Counted from the first letter of the stretch, positions 1-8,508 are shown. The stretch: DNA of 15,898 nt from JAFHCF01 sp048497495 (GCA_048497495.1 JAFHCF010000023.1:1-15898); one strand, 5' to 3'. Made by a program: numbers and translations. Notes: generated by a model not told the origin, from the sequence alone.

Positions 1-1702
1 CCCCGCGCGGCCCGCGGGGGGGGGCGGCGCCCGCCGCGATCGCCGCGGCGGCATCGGTGCGGCCGGCCCTGAGATGGGCGAGCGACTGGCCATAGGCCGC
101 TTCGGCGACGAGCCGGCCGTCGCCCCGACGCGCCGCGTCGAAGGCCACGACCGCCTCCTCGCCGCGATCGAGATCCATCAGACACCAGCCGGCGGCGAGA
201 TGGTCGGCGGGGCCGCGCGCCGTCCCCGAGAGCAGCACGCCGCAGGATTTCTTGGCCGGGCCGCCCCTGCGGGCAGCGGCGACCGCGACGGCGAAGCCCG
301 GCACCGGCGCCAGATCGGCGAAGCGGTCGCGATACTCCCCGAGCAGCCGCTCGAAGGTCGGCCGGTCGCCGAGCGCCTTGACCGACAGCAGATGACCCTC
401 GGCGGTTTTCGCCGAGGGACGCCACACCATCGCCTTGGCGAACCAGGCGCGCGCCGCCTCGAACTGATGCGCCTTGAAGGCGTACCAGGCCAGCGCCTGC
501 GCCGTGTCGCCGGACTCGAGCTTCTCGATCGTCGCGGCGAACCGGCCGAGCCGCTGGCTCGACAGCACCTTCGGCGCCGGCCCGGAAATGTCGGCGGCGA
601 CCAGATCGAGGAACAGGGTGCCGACCTCGGAATCCTCCGACTTGGTCTCGGCGATGTCGATCGCCTCGTCACGGCGGCCGGCGCGGTCGGCGGCGAGCGC
701 CGCGCCGAGGGTCGCCTTGACGTCGCCACCGCGGCCACGCGCCAACGCGAACCAGTCGAAGGCGGCGGCCGGCTTGGCGCGCTTCAGCTCGACCCACCCG
801 AGCAGCGCCGCGTCGCCGGCGCCGCCGTCGTCGCGACGTGCCGCGGCGGCGAGCCGGTCGAGGTCGTCGGCGACGACGTCGCCGCTCGCCTCCGGAGCCA
901 ACCATTCGCCGATCCGCGCCCGCGCCAGGTCGAGCCGCAGCGGTTCGAATTCGCCCTTCTTCTCCTCGGCGAAGAGCGGCGCCACCGGCCCGGTCCCGAG
1001 CACGGCGATCACCTTGCGCAGGGTGCCGAGCCGCTCGTCCGGCGTCGTCGCGCCGGTGAGCGCCAGCCGATAGAGATCGAGCGCCTGCGCGGCGGTCGCC
1101 GTCTCGGCGGTCGCCTCGGCGATCCGCCAGATCACGTCGAGATCGCCGCCGTCGACCAGCAGTGGCTCGCGTTCGGCGATCGCGGCCACCGTCTTCCAGT
1201 CGCCGCGATCCGACGCCGCGACGAGATCGAGCCGCATCTCCTTGCGGCGCAGCTTCGCGATCATCTCCGGCGATGGCCGCCAGCCGGGCTGGCGCGCCAT
1301 CCGTCGATCGATCTCGAGCTTGAGGTCGTCGATCCGGCCCTTGCCGTAGAGATCCCACAGCGCCTGATCCTCGCCGCCGGCGGGACGGTAGAGATCGGCC
1401 GGCGGTTCCCAGCCGGGATAGAGCGCGCGCAGACGGCGGATCTCCGCCTCGACCCGGGCCTGGGCATGTTGCGAGGCGTAGTAGCGCAGGGCGCTCTCGT
1501 CGACCCTGACCACCGGATCGGCGCCGGCGTCGATCGGCGGGCGGGCGAAGGCGCGCTCGACCTCGTCCGAGGAGAGCGACGCCGCCGCGATCGACCCGGT
1601 CCAGTCGGCGCCGCGCGCCGACGACTGGGCCGCCGCCACGCCCACCGGCGACGCGGCCAGAACCGCGAGGATCGCCGCCACGCTCGTGCGTTTCACCAAC
1701 AT
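1..1702 (-). CDS. Exported alpha-helical/TPR-like repeat protein, last visible gene of the cellulose operon (partial)
   Basis: This frame is open from an ATG at 1702 to the window edge, giving 567 codons without a stop; the C-terminus lies outside. Residues 1-25 form a signal peptide (basic MLVKR start, hydrophobic core, AAA before the cleavage site). Residues about 70-170 carry two related segments with a PGW motif (YPGWEPPADL near 95 and QPGWRPSPEM near 139). The rest is Ala/Leu-rich helical repeats resembling TPRs, for example a stretch with AWYAFKAHQFEAARAWFAKA. Its ATG overlaps the end of bcsZ by 10 bp, so translation is probably coupled. By position it could do the job of BcsC, the periplasmic TPR scaffold and outer-membrane exporter of cellulose. 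That is inference: no beta-barrel is visible because the end is missing. A plain TPR accessory protein is the alternative. Confidence 0.8.
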   Translation of the reverse strand, partial: MLVKRTSVAAILAVLAASPVGVAAAQSSARGADWTGSIAAASLSSDEVERAFARPPIDAGADPVVRVDESALRYYASQHAQARVEAEIRRLRALYPGWEPPADLYRPAGGEDQALWDLYGKGRIDDLKLEIDRRMARQPGWRPSPEMIAKLRRKEMRLDLVAASDRGDWKTVAAIAEREPLLVDGGDLDVIWRIAEATAETATAAQALDLYRLALTGATTPDERLGTLRKVIAVLGTGPVAPLFAEEKKGEFEPLRLDLARARIGEWLAPEASGDVVADDLDRLAAAARRDDGGAGDAALLGWVELKRAKPAAAFDWFALARGRGGDVKATLGAALAADRAGRRDEAIDIAETKSEDSEVGTLFLDLVAADISGPAPKVLSSQRLGRFAATIEKLESGDTAQALAWYAFKAHQFEAARAWFAKAMVWRPSAKTAEGHLLSVKALGDRPTFERLLGEYRDRFADLAPVPGFAVAVAAARRGGPAKKSCGVLLSGTARGPADHLAAGWCLMDLDRGEEAVVAFDAARRGDGRLVAEAAYGQSLAHLRAGRTDAAAAIAAGAAPPRGPRG

Positions 1703-2832
1703 GTCGGATGCCTCGTGTTGACGGCGATCAGCGCCAGGGCGCGCAGCGTCGTCGGGTAGTAGCGATCGACCTCGGCCCCACGCAGATCGTCGGGAAAGCG
1801 GGTGCCCTCGAGCGCGCAGGCGACGGTCGCCGCGATCGCCCGATAGCCGCTATCGGCGAAGGGCTCGAGATCGCGCCCGCTCGGCAGGTCGACCAGCGCC
1901 ATCGCCGGGTCGCCACCGGGCCGGCCCGACCAGCGCGCCATGAACGGGGCCAGCCGCTCGCGCCGCCCCCCCTCGCTCCAGGCGAGATAGAGCGGAACGC
2001 GCACCGCGTTGTAGCCGAAGCTCGGCGCGAAACCGTCGGCCGGACGCGGCGTCTCGCCGGCGAGCGACACCCATTCCGCCGGAAGGCCGGCCGGCCCGAA
2101 TCGGCTCTCGCCGAGAAGCCTCTCGCCACTCGCCGCCACCCCGCGCCAATCGAGGTCGGGGGTGAGCTGGGCGAGCCGGGCGAAGGCGGGAAACACCCAA
2201 TAGGACGGATTGACCACCGGCGCGTCCTTGCGGGCGCCGGCGCCGAACCCGGTGACGCCGGGAAGCAGCGTCGGCCCGAAACGGGTCTCCACCACGGTCT
2301 CGGCGAAGATCGCGCGGGCGATGCGGCGCGCGGCGGCCGTCGCCGCCGGATCACCCCACGCCTCGCCGGCCTCCGCCAACGCCCAGGCGACCAGGAGATC
2401 ACCGTCGGTGGCGTTGTTGGGATCGCGCACATGCGGTGCCGGCCCGGGCTGCCAGCGCCAGGAGGCGAGCCCGTCCTTGCGGACGTAGAGATGGGCGCGG
2501 GTCCAGTTCCACAGCGCGCGGAAGGTCTCGCGGTCGTCGGCGGCGAGCGCCAGCAACAGGCCGTAGCCCTGGCCTTCCGAATGACTGACCCCGCCGTTGG
2601 CGTCGTCGATCACCCGGCCCTCGGGGGCGAGGAAGCGCCCCTTCCAGGCGCGCCACAGCGCCGGGTTCGGCAAAGTCCCCCTGAGGCTCGGCACGGACCG
2701 TCCGTCCGTCGTCGGCACTCGGTCTTCCGGCACGGCGCGCCCCGCCGGCACCACCGCCGCCGCCAGCGTCAGCCCGAGGCCGAGCGCCGGGGCGACGCGT
2801 CGACGGGCCCGGGGTTGCGCCCTGCCGGTCAT
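1693..2832 (-). CDS. bcsZ: Periplasmic cellulase of glycoside hydrolase family 8 (BcsZ)
   Basis: The product is 379 aa, close to the usual GH8 BcsZ length of about 370. It is an endo-beta-1,4-glucanase that trims cellulose during export in the periplasm. Residues 1-33 look like a signal peptide. The GH8 acid-catalyst region is seen as HSEGQGYGLLLALAADDRE (Glu86). A second conserved block, NNATDGDLLVAWALAEAG, lies near residues 139-156 with Asp143 and Asp145. The late family signature GYNAVRVPLYLAW is also present. The ATG at 2832 overlaps the bcsB stop as ATGA, which decides the start: a longer frame reads upstream but only as the shadow of bcsB. The gene sits third in the operon, after bcsA and bcsB. 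No key residue appears to be missing. Confidence 0.93.
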   Translation of the reverse strand: MTGRAQPRARRRVAPALGLGLTLAAAVVPAGRAVPEDRVPTTDGRSVPSLRGTLPNPALWRAWKGRFLAPEGRVIDDANGGVSHSEGQGYGLLLALAADDRETFRALWNWTRAHLYVRKDGLASWRWQPGPAPHVRDPNNATDGDLLVAWALAEAGEAWGDPAATAAARRIARAIFAETVVETRFGPTLLPGVTGFGAGARKDAPVVNPSYWVFPAFARLAQLTPDLDWRGVAASGERLLGESRFGPAGLPAEWVSLAGETPRPADGFAPSFGYNAVRVPLYLAWSEGGRRERLAPFMARWSGRPGGDPAMALVDLPSGRDLEPFADSGYRAIAATVACALEGTRFPDDLRGAEVDRYYPTTLRALALIAVNTRHPTCW

Positions 2833-5159
2833 GCCCCGGTCTTCCCCAGGCTCGGCAGCAGCCGCGCCGTGGCGAGGCCGAGACCCCCGGTCACCAGCAG
2901 GGCGGCGAGGATGTAGACGAACGGGTAGTCGCTGGCGAGCGCCGCCGAAACCAGCCGCAGATTGGCGAAGTCGAATCCGGAGGTGGCGAGGAAACCGACG
3001 CGGCCGGCGGGGATCGACGACACTTTCTCGTCGACCTGATCCCAGGTCGACGCCGCCCCCTCGAGCCGCGTCCAGTCCTCGCCGCCGGTCACCGTGGCGA
3101 CGGCGTCGGCGAGCACCCGCGAGGTCGGCGCGGTCACCAGCGTCCAGGCGCCACCGCCCGGCGACATCGCCTGGGCGATCACCAGCCCGGTGGTCGCGGT
3201 CGGGGTGAAGCCCTGGAGTGGCCGCTCGTCGCCGAGGTTGGGCAGGAAGTCGACGAGTTTCTCGAAGCGCGCCCCGGCGGCCCGCCCGACGGCGGCCGGC
3301 GACCACGGCGATTCGATCGACCGCCGCCAACGATCGACGAGATCGGCGTCGTTCGACGGCGCCAGCGTCATCACCCGGCCCTGCAACGACCCCGTCGTGA
3401 TCGGGTCGACGTCGCCGGTCGACGTCGGGATCGCCGTCGCCTGCTGTTCGCTCGGACGGCGCGCCCAGGCCGACCGGATCTGGCCCGGCTCCAGCCCGAC
3501 GGCGCCGACCACGGTCGCCGGCAGATCGGCGAAGGCGCCGACGACGATCGCCGAGGGCGTATCGACCGACGGATTGCGGAAGGCGAGTTCGATCGTGTCG
3601 ATCCGGCCCGCCGCCACCGCGACGCGGGTCGCCAGCGTCGCCGCCGCCGACAGGCTGGCGAGATCGGGACGCGGCACGTGGAGGGCCGGCCGGGCCTCCG
3701 GCGACAGCGCGCCGAGCACACCGCCGGCGGTGGCGGCGAGATCGGGCAGCCGCGCCAGCCGGGCGAAGGTCGGGAACACCAGTTCGGAGCGATCGACGAA
3801 GAGGAAGCGCTTGGGCCCCTCGATCTGCACCGCCGGATCGCAGGTCTTGTCGGCCACCGTGGCCACCGCCGCCTCGATCTCGATGCGGTTGTGACCGGGA
3901 CGGAAGGCGGACAGCGGGATCTGGAGAACGCGGTCGGTGAAGATCTCGCCGCGCGGCGCCACGATCGGCGCGCCGGCCGCCTGACGGCCGTTGACCCGGA
4001 CGGTGAGGCGGCTCGACCGGTCGAGGCCGGCGGCATAACCGCCGGCGAGCTTCAGCCGCACCTTGCCGTAGTCGGCGGCATAGAGATCGGCGGGCAGCCG
4101 GATGTCGAAGCCGGTGCGGAACAACCGGCCGGAGAACTCGGTCGTCTCGGCGCCGAGATCGGCGAGCCGGATCCGTTCGCCCGAGGCGATCGGTCGGCCG
4201 CCGAGACCGGCGCGCGCCTCGAGCCCGACGGCGCTGCCCTCGGTCCGCGTCGCGGCGAGATCGGCGAGCTGCGCCAGGGCGCGGTCGATCGCCGCGTCGT
4301 CGCCGAGGATCGCCACGGTGAGATGGTCGGCTTCGCCTCCGTCGATCACCGAGACCGCGCCCGGCTGAACCGCGGCGGCGTCGAGGAGGCCGGCGGCGGC
4401 GCGCCCGATCACCACGTCGATGCCCGGGCCGGCCTCGGCCCGGCGGGTGACGGAGACGACCGGATCGAGGAAGCCGCCGATCAGCGCCAGGGCCTGCGCC
4501 ACGCGAATCGCCCGCTCCAGGTGTTTCGCCTCCGCCGGCTCCCCGGCGACGAGGCGGATGGCGACCCGGCCGTGCTCGTCCGGGGCGATGCCGGCGATGT
4601 CGGCGATGCCGCGCCGCTCCGGCGTGTGGCCGGCGGGGAACAGCAGCCCCGAGCGAGCCCGGTCGATCTCGGTCCACAATTCATAGGTCGAGGCGGTCGA
4701 GCAATCGACGCGATGGCGTTGGTCGACGGCGACGCGGATGGCGTTCCAACCCGGCTGGAGAACGCCCGCCGGTACCGCCAGATCGACGCTGCGCCCCGCC
4801 CCGCCGGCGCCGATCGCCTGATCGGAGAGGACGCGATCGTTGACCGCGACCGAGAGACGCGACGCCTCCGGCATCACCGAGACCGCCGCCACATGGGCGA
4901 GGCGGAGATCGACGCGCCGCGCCGCTTCCGCCGCCGTGACCCACACCGGCCAGGTGATCCGATCGGTCTCGCCGCTGAGCCGGGTCGAGCGCAGCGACGA
5001 CGGCAGACGGCGCAGCAGCGGCGCGTCGACCGCCGCGCGGCCGAGGTCGGCGAGCGGGCGGACCGCCTGCGGCGCTTCCGCCGCATCGGCCGGGGTCACG
5101 GTGGTCGCCAGGGCGATCAGCGTCGCGAGGGTCGCGGAACGTAGAGGGCGGATGGGCAT
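2829..5159 (-). CDS. bcsB: Cellulose synthase regulatory/periplasmic subunit BcsB
   Basis: The product is 776 aa, normal for BcsB. It is the periplasmic partner of BcsA, guiding the nascent glucan with carbohydrate-binding domains and anchoring to BcsA by a C-terminal membrane helix. A signal peptide covers about residues 1-26 (ends TPADA/AEAP). The body has alternating beta-rich and flavodoxin-like segments typical of BcsB, including VDCSTASTYELWTEI in the N-terminal half and DKTCDPAVQIEGPKRF in the second half. One transmembrane helix lies at about 745-767, followed by a short basic tail. A GGAG sequence sits 5 nt before the ATG. It is 31 bp downstream of bcsA and overlaps bcsZ by 4 bp, so it is a core operon member. 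Identification rests on this architecture plus gene order. Confidence 0.93.
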   Translation of the reverse strand: MPIRPLRSATLATLIALATTVTPADAAEAPQAVRPLADLGRAAVDAPLLRRLPSSLRSTRLSGETDRITWPVWVTAAEAARRVDLRLAHVAAVSVMPEASRLSVAVNDRVLSDQAIGAGGAGRSVDLAVPAGVLQPGWNAIRVAVDQRHRVDCSTASTYELWTEIDRARSGLLFPAGHTPERRGIADIAGIAPDEHGRVAIRLVAGEPAEAKHLERAIRVAQALALIGGFLDPVVSVTRRAEAGPGIDVVIGRAAAGLLDAAAVQPGAVSVIDGGEADHLTVAILGDDAAIDRALAQLADLAATRTEGSAVGLEARAGLGGRPIASGERIRLADLGAETTEFSGRLFRTGFDIRLPADLYAADYGKVRLKLAGGYAAGLDRSSRLTVRVNGRQAAGAPIVAPRGEIFTDRVLQIPLSAFRPGHNRIEIEAAVATVADKTCDPAVQIEGPKRFLFVDRSELVFPTFARLARLPDLAATAGGVLGALSPEARPALHVPRPDLASLSAAATLATRVAVAAGRIDTIELAFRNPSVDTPSAIVVGAFADLPATVVGAVGLEPGQIRSAWARRPSEQQATAIPTSTGDVDPITTGSLQGRVMTLAPSNDADLVDRWRRSIESPWSPAAVGRAAGARFEKLVDFLPNLGDERPLQGFTPTATTGLVIAQAMSPGGGAWTLVTAPTSRVLADAVATVTGGEDWTRLEGAASTWDQVDEKVSSIPAGRVGFLATSGFDFANLRLVSAALASDYPFVYILAALLVTGGLGLATARLLPSLGKTGA

Positions 5160-5190
5160 GGCGGCTCCGATCGGTAACGGTTCGAGGGGA

Positions 5191-7416
5191 TCAGGCGAAC
5201 CGCGACTTGTCGTCGACGGTGGAGGCGAGCGGGATCAGATCGCCGACTTCCACCACATGGGCGCCGCTGGAGTTGCCCCGCGCCGCCATCCGCATCGCCC
5301 GGCCCGACTGGGCGAAGGCCCAACCGAGGAACTGCAGCGACCCGGCGACGAGGCTCTTGCCGGAGCGCCGGCGTTCGCGAAACCGGTCGAGTACCGAGGC
5401 GTGGCCGTACATGACGTCGGCGACCGCGAGGTAACCGGTGCTGGTCAACTGCTTGAACTGCATGCCCCAGAAGGCCCCGCCGTCGTCGGCGCCGATGCGT
5501 CGGGCGGTCACCGTGACGCGGGTCGGCGCCTGGTCGCGGTCGAGCGCCATCAACAGCGTGCCGGTGGCGCCGCGCAGATCGAGCCCGGCCGGCGCGTGCC
5601 CGAGCGGACGCAGCCGCACGCCGCCGATCGAGATGTCCTCGATCACCACCGGCAGGACCGTATCGCCGACCACCAGCTCGGCCTTGCGCACGACGTCGAG
5701 ACGCTGGCTGCGGCGACGTTCCGGTCGTTCGGCGACGACGCCGAGCGCCACGCCGGCGATCACCAGATTGAAGGTGTTCCACAGGCCGACGACCAGCATC
5801 AGGTCGTTCAGTTCGGGATCGGCGAAGAAGCGCTGGAAGGCGACGACCGAGCCGACGACCAGCACGGAGAAGATGACGAAATAGGGCGTCGCCAGTTCCG
5901 ACAGCCGCGCCACGTCGGTGGTCACGCCCTTGGCGGTGACGTTGAAGGTCGGCTTCCTCGGGTTGATCAGAACCGAGGCGATGGCGCCGGTGAGATAGGG
6001 CATCTGGATGTACTCGTAGAGCTCCGAGATCCAGGGCCAGCGCACCCGCCCATAGAGATGGTTCTGCATCATCATGTTCACGATCATGTAGACGACCGTG
6101 TAGGCGACGAACTCGTGCACGTTGGCGACGTAGAGCTTCACACCGAGGAAGATGTAGAGCAGCGGCGCCACCACGAAAGCGAGACGCGGCAGCGGGAACA
6201 GCCAGAACAGCGAGCTCGACAGATAGGCGATGCGCTGCGCCATGGAGAGCCCGCGCTTGAACAGCGGGTTCTTCATCATCAGAATCTGGACCATACCGCG
6301 ACACCAGCGCGACCGCTGGCCGATGAACTGGGCCAGCGTCTCCGGCTGCAGGCCGGCGATCATCGGCTTGTCGACGAAGCGCGAGTTCCAGCCGCGCGAG
6401 TGCAGATCGAGCGCCGTCTCGCAGTCCTCGGTGATCGAGATGCCGGAGAAACCACCGGCCTCCTCCAACGCGGTACGGCGCAGCACCGCGGCCGAACCGC
6501 AGAAGAAGGCGGCGTTCCAGCGATCGAGCCCGCGCTGGATGACGCTGTAGAACATCTCGTTCTCCGACGGCATCCGCGCCCAGGTGACGAGGTTCTTCTC
6601 GATCGGATCGGGATTGAGGAAGAAGTGCGGCGTCTGCACCAGGAACAGGCGCGGATCGTCGGCGAAGTGGCCGACCGTCTCGCGCAGGAAGTCGTGGGTC
6701 GGCGCGTGATCGGCGTCGAAGACGGCGACGAGTTCGCCCGAGGTGCGGCCGAGCGCGGCGTTGAGATTGCCCGCCTTGGCGGAATTGTTGCGCGCCCGGG
6801 TGAGGTAGGTGGCGCCCAGTTCCTCGGCCAGCGCCGTCAGTTCCACCCGGCGCGCCTCGGCGGCGGCGGCGGCGACCGGATCGTCGCAATTGCGCTTCTG
6901 ATCGGTGCCGCCGTCGTCGAGCAGGTAGACGCGGAGCCTGTCGGCCGGCCAGTCCATCGTGGTGGCGGCGGCGAGCGTCGCGGCGATCAGATCGGACGAT
7001 TCGTTGTAGGTCGGGACATAGACGTCGACGCTCGGGCAGTCCTCGTCCTTCAACCGGCGCGCCGGCGGGCGACGCAGCGGATCGGCGATGACGAAGAGTG
7101 AGATGAACAACATGCCGACGCAGAACATCTCGGCGAGATAGAGGGTCAGACCGGCGGAGAATCCGACGATGTCGTCGACCGGCGGCAGCGTCTCGGTGGT
7201 GCGCCACCACACGTAACGCAGCACGATCAGCGTGCCGAGCGCCAGATAGACGTGGCGCTGCACCGGCCCCGATCCCATGCGCCGCACCGCGAACATGGCG
7301 ACGATCACCGCCGAGCCGACGGCGAGCTCCGCCGTCACGCCGATCGGCGCGGTGGCGAGACCCACCATCGCCACCGTCGCCAGGGCCCAACTCAGTGATG
7401 TGGCGATCGGAGGCAT
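5191..7416 (-). CDS. bcsA: Cellulose synthase catalytic subunit (UDP-forming) with PilZ domain, BcsA
   Basis: The product is 741 aa. It is an inner-membrane family 2 glycosyltransferase that polymerises glucose from UDP-glucose into beta-1,4-glucan and passes it through its own membrane channel. N-terminal membrane helices cover about residues 7-110. The GT2 domain shows DDG (167-169), DAD (234-236), FFCGS (304-308), the catalytic-base motif TED (329-331) and QRSRW (367-371). A second helix cluster follows at about 397-562. A PilZ domain comes next, with RRSQR at 568-572 and DISIGG at 594-599; these match the RxxxR and DxSxxG c-di-GMP-binding signatures, so allosteric activation by c-di-GMP is expected. 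It is the first gene of the operon. The SD is weak (GGACAG about 8 nt before the ATG). Its likely promoter overlaps a CtrA-type site at 7533-7547. Confidence 0.97.
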   Translation of the reverse strand: MPPIATSLSWALATVAMVGLATAPIGVTAELAVGSAVIVAMFAVRRMGSGPVQRHVYLALGTLIVLRYVWWRTTETLPPVDDIVGFSAGLTLYLAEMFCVGMLFISLFVIADPLRRPPARRLKDEDCPSVDVYVPTYNESSDLIAATLAAATTMDWPADRLRVYLLDDGGTDQKRNCDDPVAAAAAEARRVELTALAEELGATYLTRARNNSAKAGNLNAALGRTSGELVAVFDADHAPTHDFLRETVGHFADDPRLFLVQTPHFFLNPDPIEKNLVTWARMPSENEMFYSVIQRGLDRWNAAFFCGSAAVLRRTALEEAGGFSGISITEDCETALDLHSRGWNSRFVDKPMIAGLQPETLAQFIGQRSRWCRGMVQILMMKNPLFKRGLSMAQRIAYLSSSLFWLFPLPRLAFVVAPLLYIFLGVKLYVANVHEFVAYTVVYMIVNMMMQNHLYGRVRWPWISELYEYIQMPYLTGAIASVLINPRKPTFNVTAKGVTTDVARLSELATPYFVIFSVLVVGSVVAFQRFFADPELNDLMLVVGLWNTFNLVIAGVALGVVAERPERRRSQRLDVVRKAELVVGDTVLPVVIEDISIGGVRLRPLGHAPAGLDLRGATGTLLMALDRDQAPTRVTVTARRIGADDGGAFWGMQFKQLTSTGYLAVADVMYGHASVLDRFRERRRSGKSLVAGSLQFLGWAFAQSGRAMRMAARGNSSGAHVVEVGDLIPLASTVDDKSRFA

Positions 7417-7532
7417 GTGATCTGTCCGTGTTTTCCCACTACGGCGTCCAGATCTAACGTCGCGTCATTACTGAATCACTCGGCAAAATTTTCTCTCGAA
7501 TTTTATGGAAAAGATTTGGTGATCGTTCGTGA

Positions 7533-7547
7533 TTAATAAGTAGTTAA
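7533..7547. promoter_or_regulatory. CtrA-type binding box (TTAA-N7-TTAA)
   Basis: The plus strand reads TTAATAAGTAGTTAA: two TTAA half-sites at 7533-7536 and 7544-7547 separated by exactly 7 nt. This is the established binding consensus of the alphaproteobacterial response regulator CtrA. On the bcsA strand it runs from the end of the predicted -10 to about the transcription start. In characterised CtrA promoters that position usually means repression. Chance occurrence is reduced but not excluded by the low local GC. Confidence 0.6.
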
Positions 7548-7574
7548 TATCGTAATTGCAATATATGTCGTCAA
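7546..7574 (-). promoter_or_regulatory. Candidate sigma-70-type promoter of the bcs operon
   Basis: On the minus strand TTGACG (7574-7569) is followed by a 17-nt spacer and GATATT (7551-7546). The -35 matches the consensus at 5 of 6 positions and the -10 at 4 of 6. The start would fall near 7539, leaving an untranslated leader of roughly 120 nt before the bcsA ATG at 7416. The -10 shares bases with the CtrA-type box. Confidence 0.45.
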
Positions 7575-7947
7575 TTTACTTCGAGACAATGCCGACAAGA
7601 CGCTCATATATGACGTCGTTGCACGGATGTGGGCGACGCCGGGAGCAATTCACCCACCGTCATTGAAAAGGTCGAGTATGTATTGTTTCGCCAGAAGCCA
7701 CCCGGAGTTTTAGTTTATTTCGATGTCGATCACCGAAACAGCACCAATGTACAATTCTTGGCAAATGAATTCCGTGCAAAATCCTGTCCGTTGCTACAAG
7801 GGTGAATAGGCAGGCGCAATAAATGGACCAACTCTGCTGATCTCCTGGTGCGACATTTTTGACATGTATGACTCCGTGATCATCGAAGGCGATGGCCTTT
7901 ACGGTGACGCGAGCCTGCGTGTCCGATCGGAACATCGGGAGAGAACC

Positions 7948-8439
7948 ATGAATATCATTACTGCGTTGGCGATCGTCATCGGCGCCCTGGCAGCCGTCGC
8001 GACGTGGCTTTGTCTCGGAACATCACTCGGTCTCCAGGTCTGGGCGTTGTTCATCGGTTGGGGCAGCTTCTACCATTGCGGCGGCAAGGAAGCCGGCTTC
8101 AAGAATTCGGTGATCAATCATCTCTGGGGGGTGGTGGTGGCCACCGTGGCTCTGGCGATCCTGGGCACCGTCGGCGGCGGCGTGTACGTCGCTTCCGCCA
8201 TCGTCGGCGTCTCGGTTGTGGTCTTGGTCCTCGCGGCCCATCTGCCGCCGCTCTCGACCATCCCGGCCGGCGTCTACGGCTATGCCTCGACCGCGGCCCT
8301 CTGCCTGCTGACCGGCGTCGCCCTGACCGATCCGCTCGCCATGGCGAAGGCCGCGGCGATCACCGCCGCCTCGTTGATCGTCGGCAATGCCTTCGGCTAT
8401 GTTTCGGAGAAGATCGCCGGAGCCATCGCCAAGGGCTGA
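7948..8439 (+). CDS. DUF1097 family integral membrane protein
   Basis: The product is 163 aa, almost entirely hydrophobic, with five to six predicted membrane helices. It resembles the DUF1097 family (E. coli YcdZ type), whose function is unknown. A GKEAGFKNSVINHLWGVVVA segment after the first helices and a C-terminal LIVGNAFGYVSEKIAGAIAKG fit the family layout. The ATG at 7948 is preferred because GGGAGAG lies just upstream and the protein then starts directly with a membrane helix. A start at 7864 would add 28 charged residues with no SD. It is divergent from bcsA across the AT-rich region and is followed by a GC-rich hairpin. No link to cellulose is shown by the sequence. Confidence 0.85.
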   Translation: MNIITALAIVIGALAAVATWLCLGTSLGLQVWALFIGWGSFYHCGGKEAGFKNSVINHLWGVVVATVALAILGTVGGGVYVASAIVGVSVVVLVLAAHLPPLSTIPAGVYGYASTAALCLLTGVALTDPLAMAKAAAITAASLIVGNAFGYVSEKIAGAIAKG

Positions 8440-8479
8440 GTCGGAGGCGGATCACCGGTTCGACGGTTTTACGAGTCTG

Positions 8480-8508
8480 TGCCGCCGCCCACTCGAGGGA
8501 CGGCGGCG
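8480..8508 (+). terminator. GC-rich hairpin after the DUF1097 gene, possible terminator
   Basis: GCCGCCGCCC (8481-8490) can pair with GGG-A-CGGCGGC (8497-8507) around the loop ACTCGA, with one bulged A. No T-tract follows, so this is at best a weak intrinsic terminator or a 3'-end stabilising stem. It lies about 40 nt after the stop codon. The surrounding bases 8440-8558 hold nothing else I recognise. Confidence 0.35.

Larger units (their letters stand above)
7417..7947. other. AT-rich intergenic region between divergent bcsA and the DUF1097 gene
   Basis: These 531 bases hold no gene I would defend. Hand counts give about 44% GC over 7441-7860 and about 28% over 7501-7560, far below the flanking coding sequence. 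The region holds the candidate bcsA promoter, a CtrA-type box and a perfect palindrome TCATATATGA at 7604-7613. A lone TTGACA lies at 7859-7864 on the plus strand, without a good -10 at 16-18 bp. The low GC could reflect a long regulatory region or a decayed insertion; both remain open. Confidence 0.7.

Noticed and set aside
74..1759. A 561-codon open frame on the plus strand opposite the operon's last gene
   Set aside because: It is antisense to a tightly packed operon member with signal peptide and coupled start. Its translation is Arg/Gly/Pro-rich with no family features, as expected for a shadow frame in very GC-rich DNA.
2833..4677. Apparent long N-terminal extension of BcsZ giving a 994-residue fusion
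   Set aside because: The extension is the out-of-frame shadow of bcsB, rich in Arg and Asp with no domains. The ATGA overlap marks the true bcsZ start.
4840..7101. A 753-codon open frame on the plus strand opposite bcsA and bcsB
   Set aside because: It spans the junction of two well-identified genes, and its composition is typical antisense sequence (His/Arg/Asp-rich, no motif).
7627..7713. A 28-codon plus-strand frame in the same region
   Set aside because: It is too short, has no SD, and its product (MWATPGAIHPPSLKRSS...) has no features.
7660..7935. A 91-codon minus-strand frame in the AT-rich intergenic region
   Set aside because: It has no SD, no recognisable motif and an unusual composition, and its start lies over the ribosome-binding area of the DUF1097 gene. 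A degenerate remnant cannot be excluded, but there is no positive evidence.
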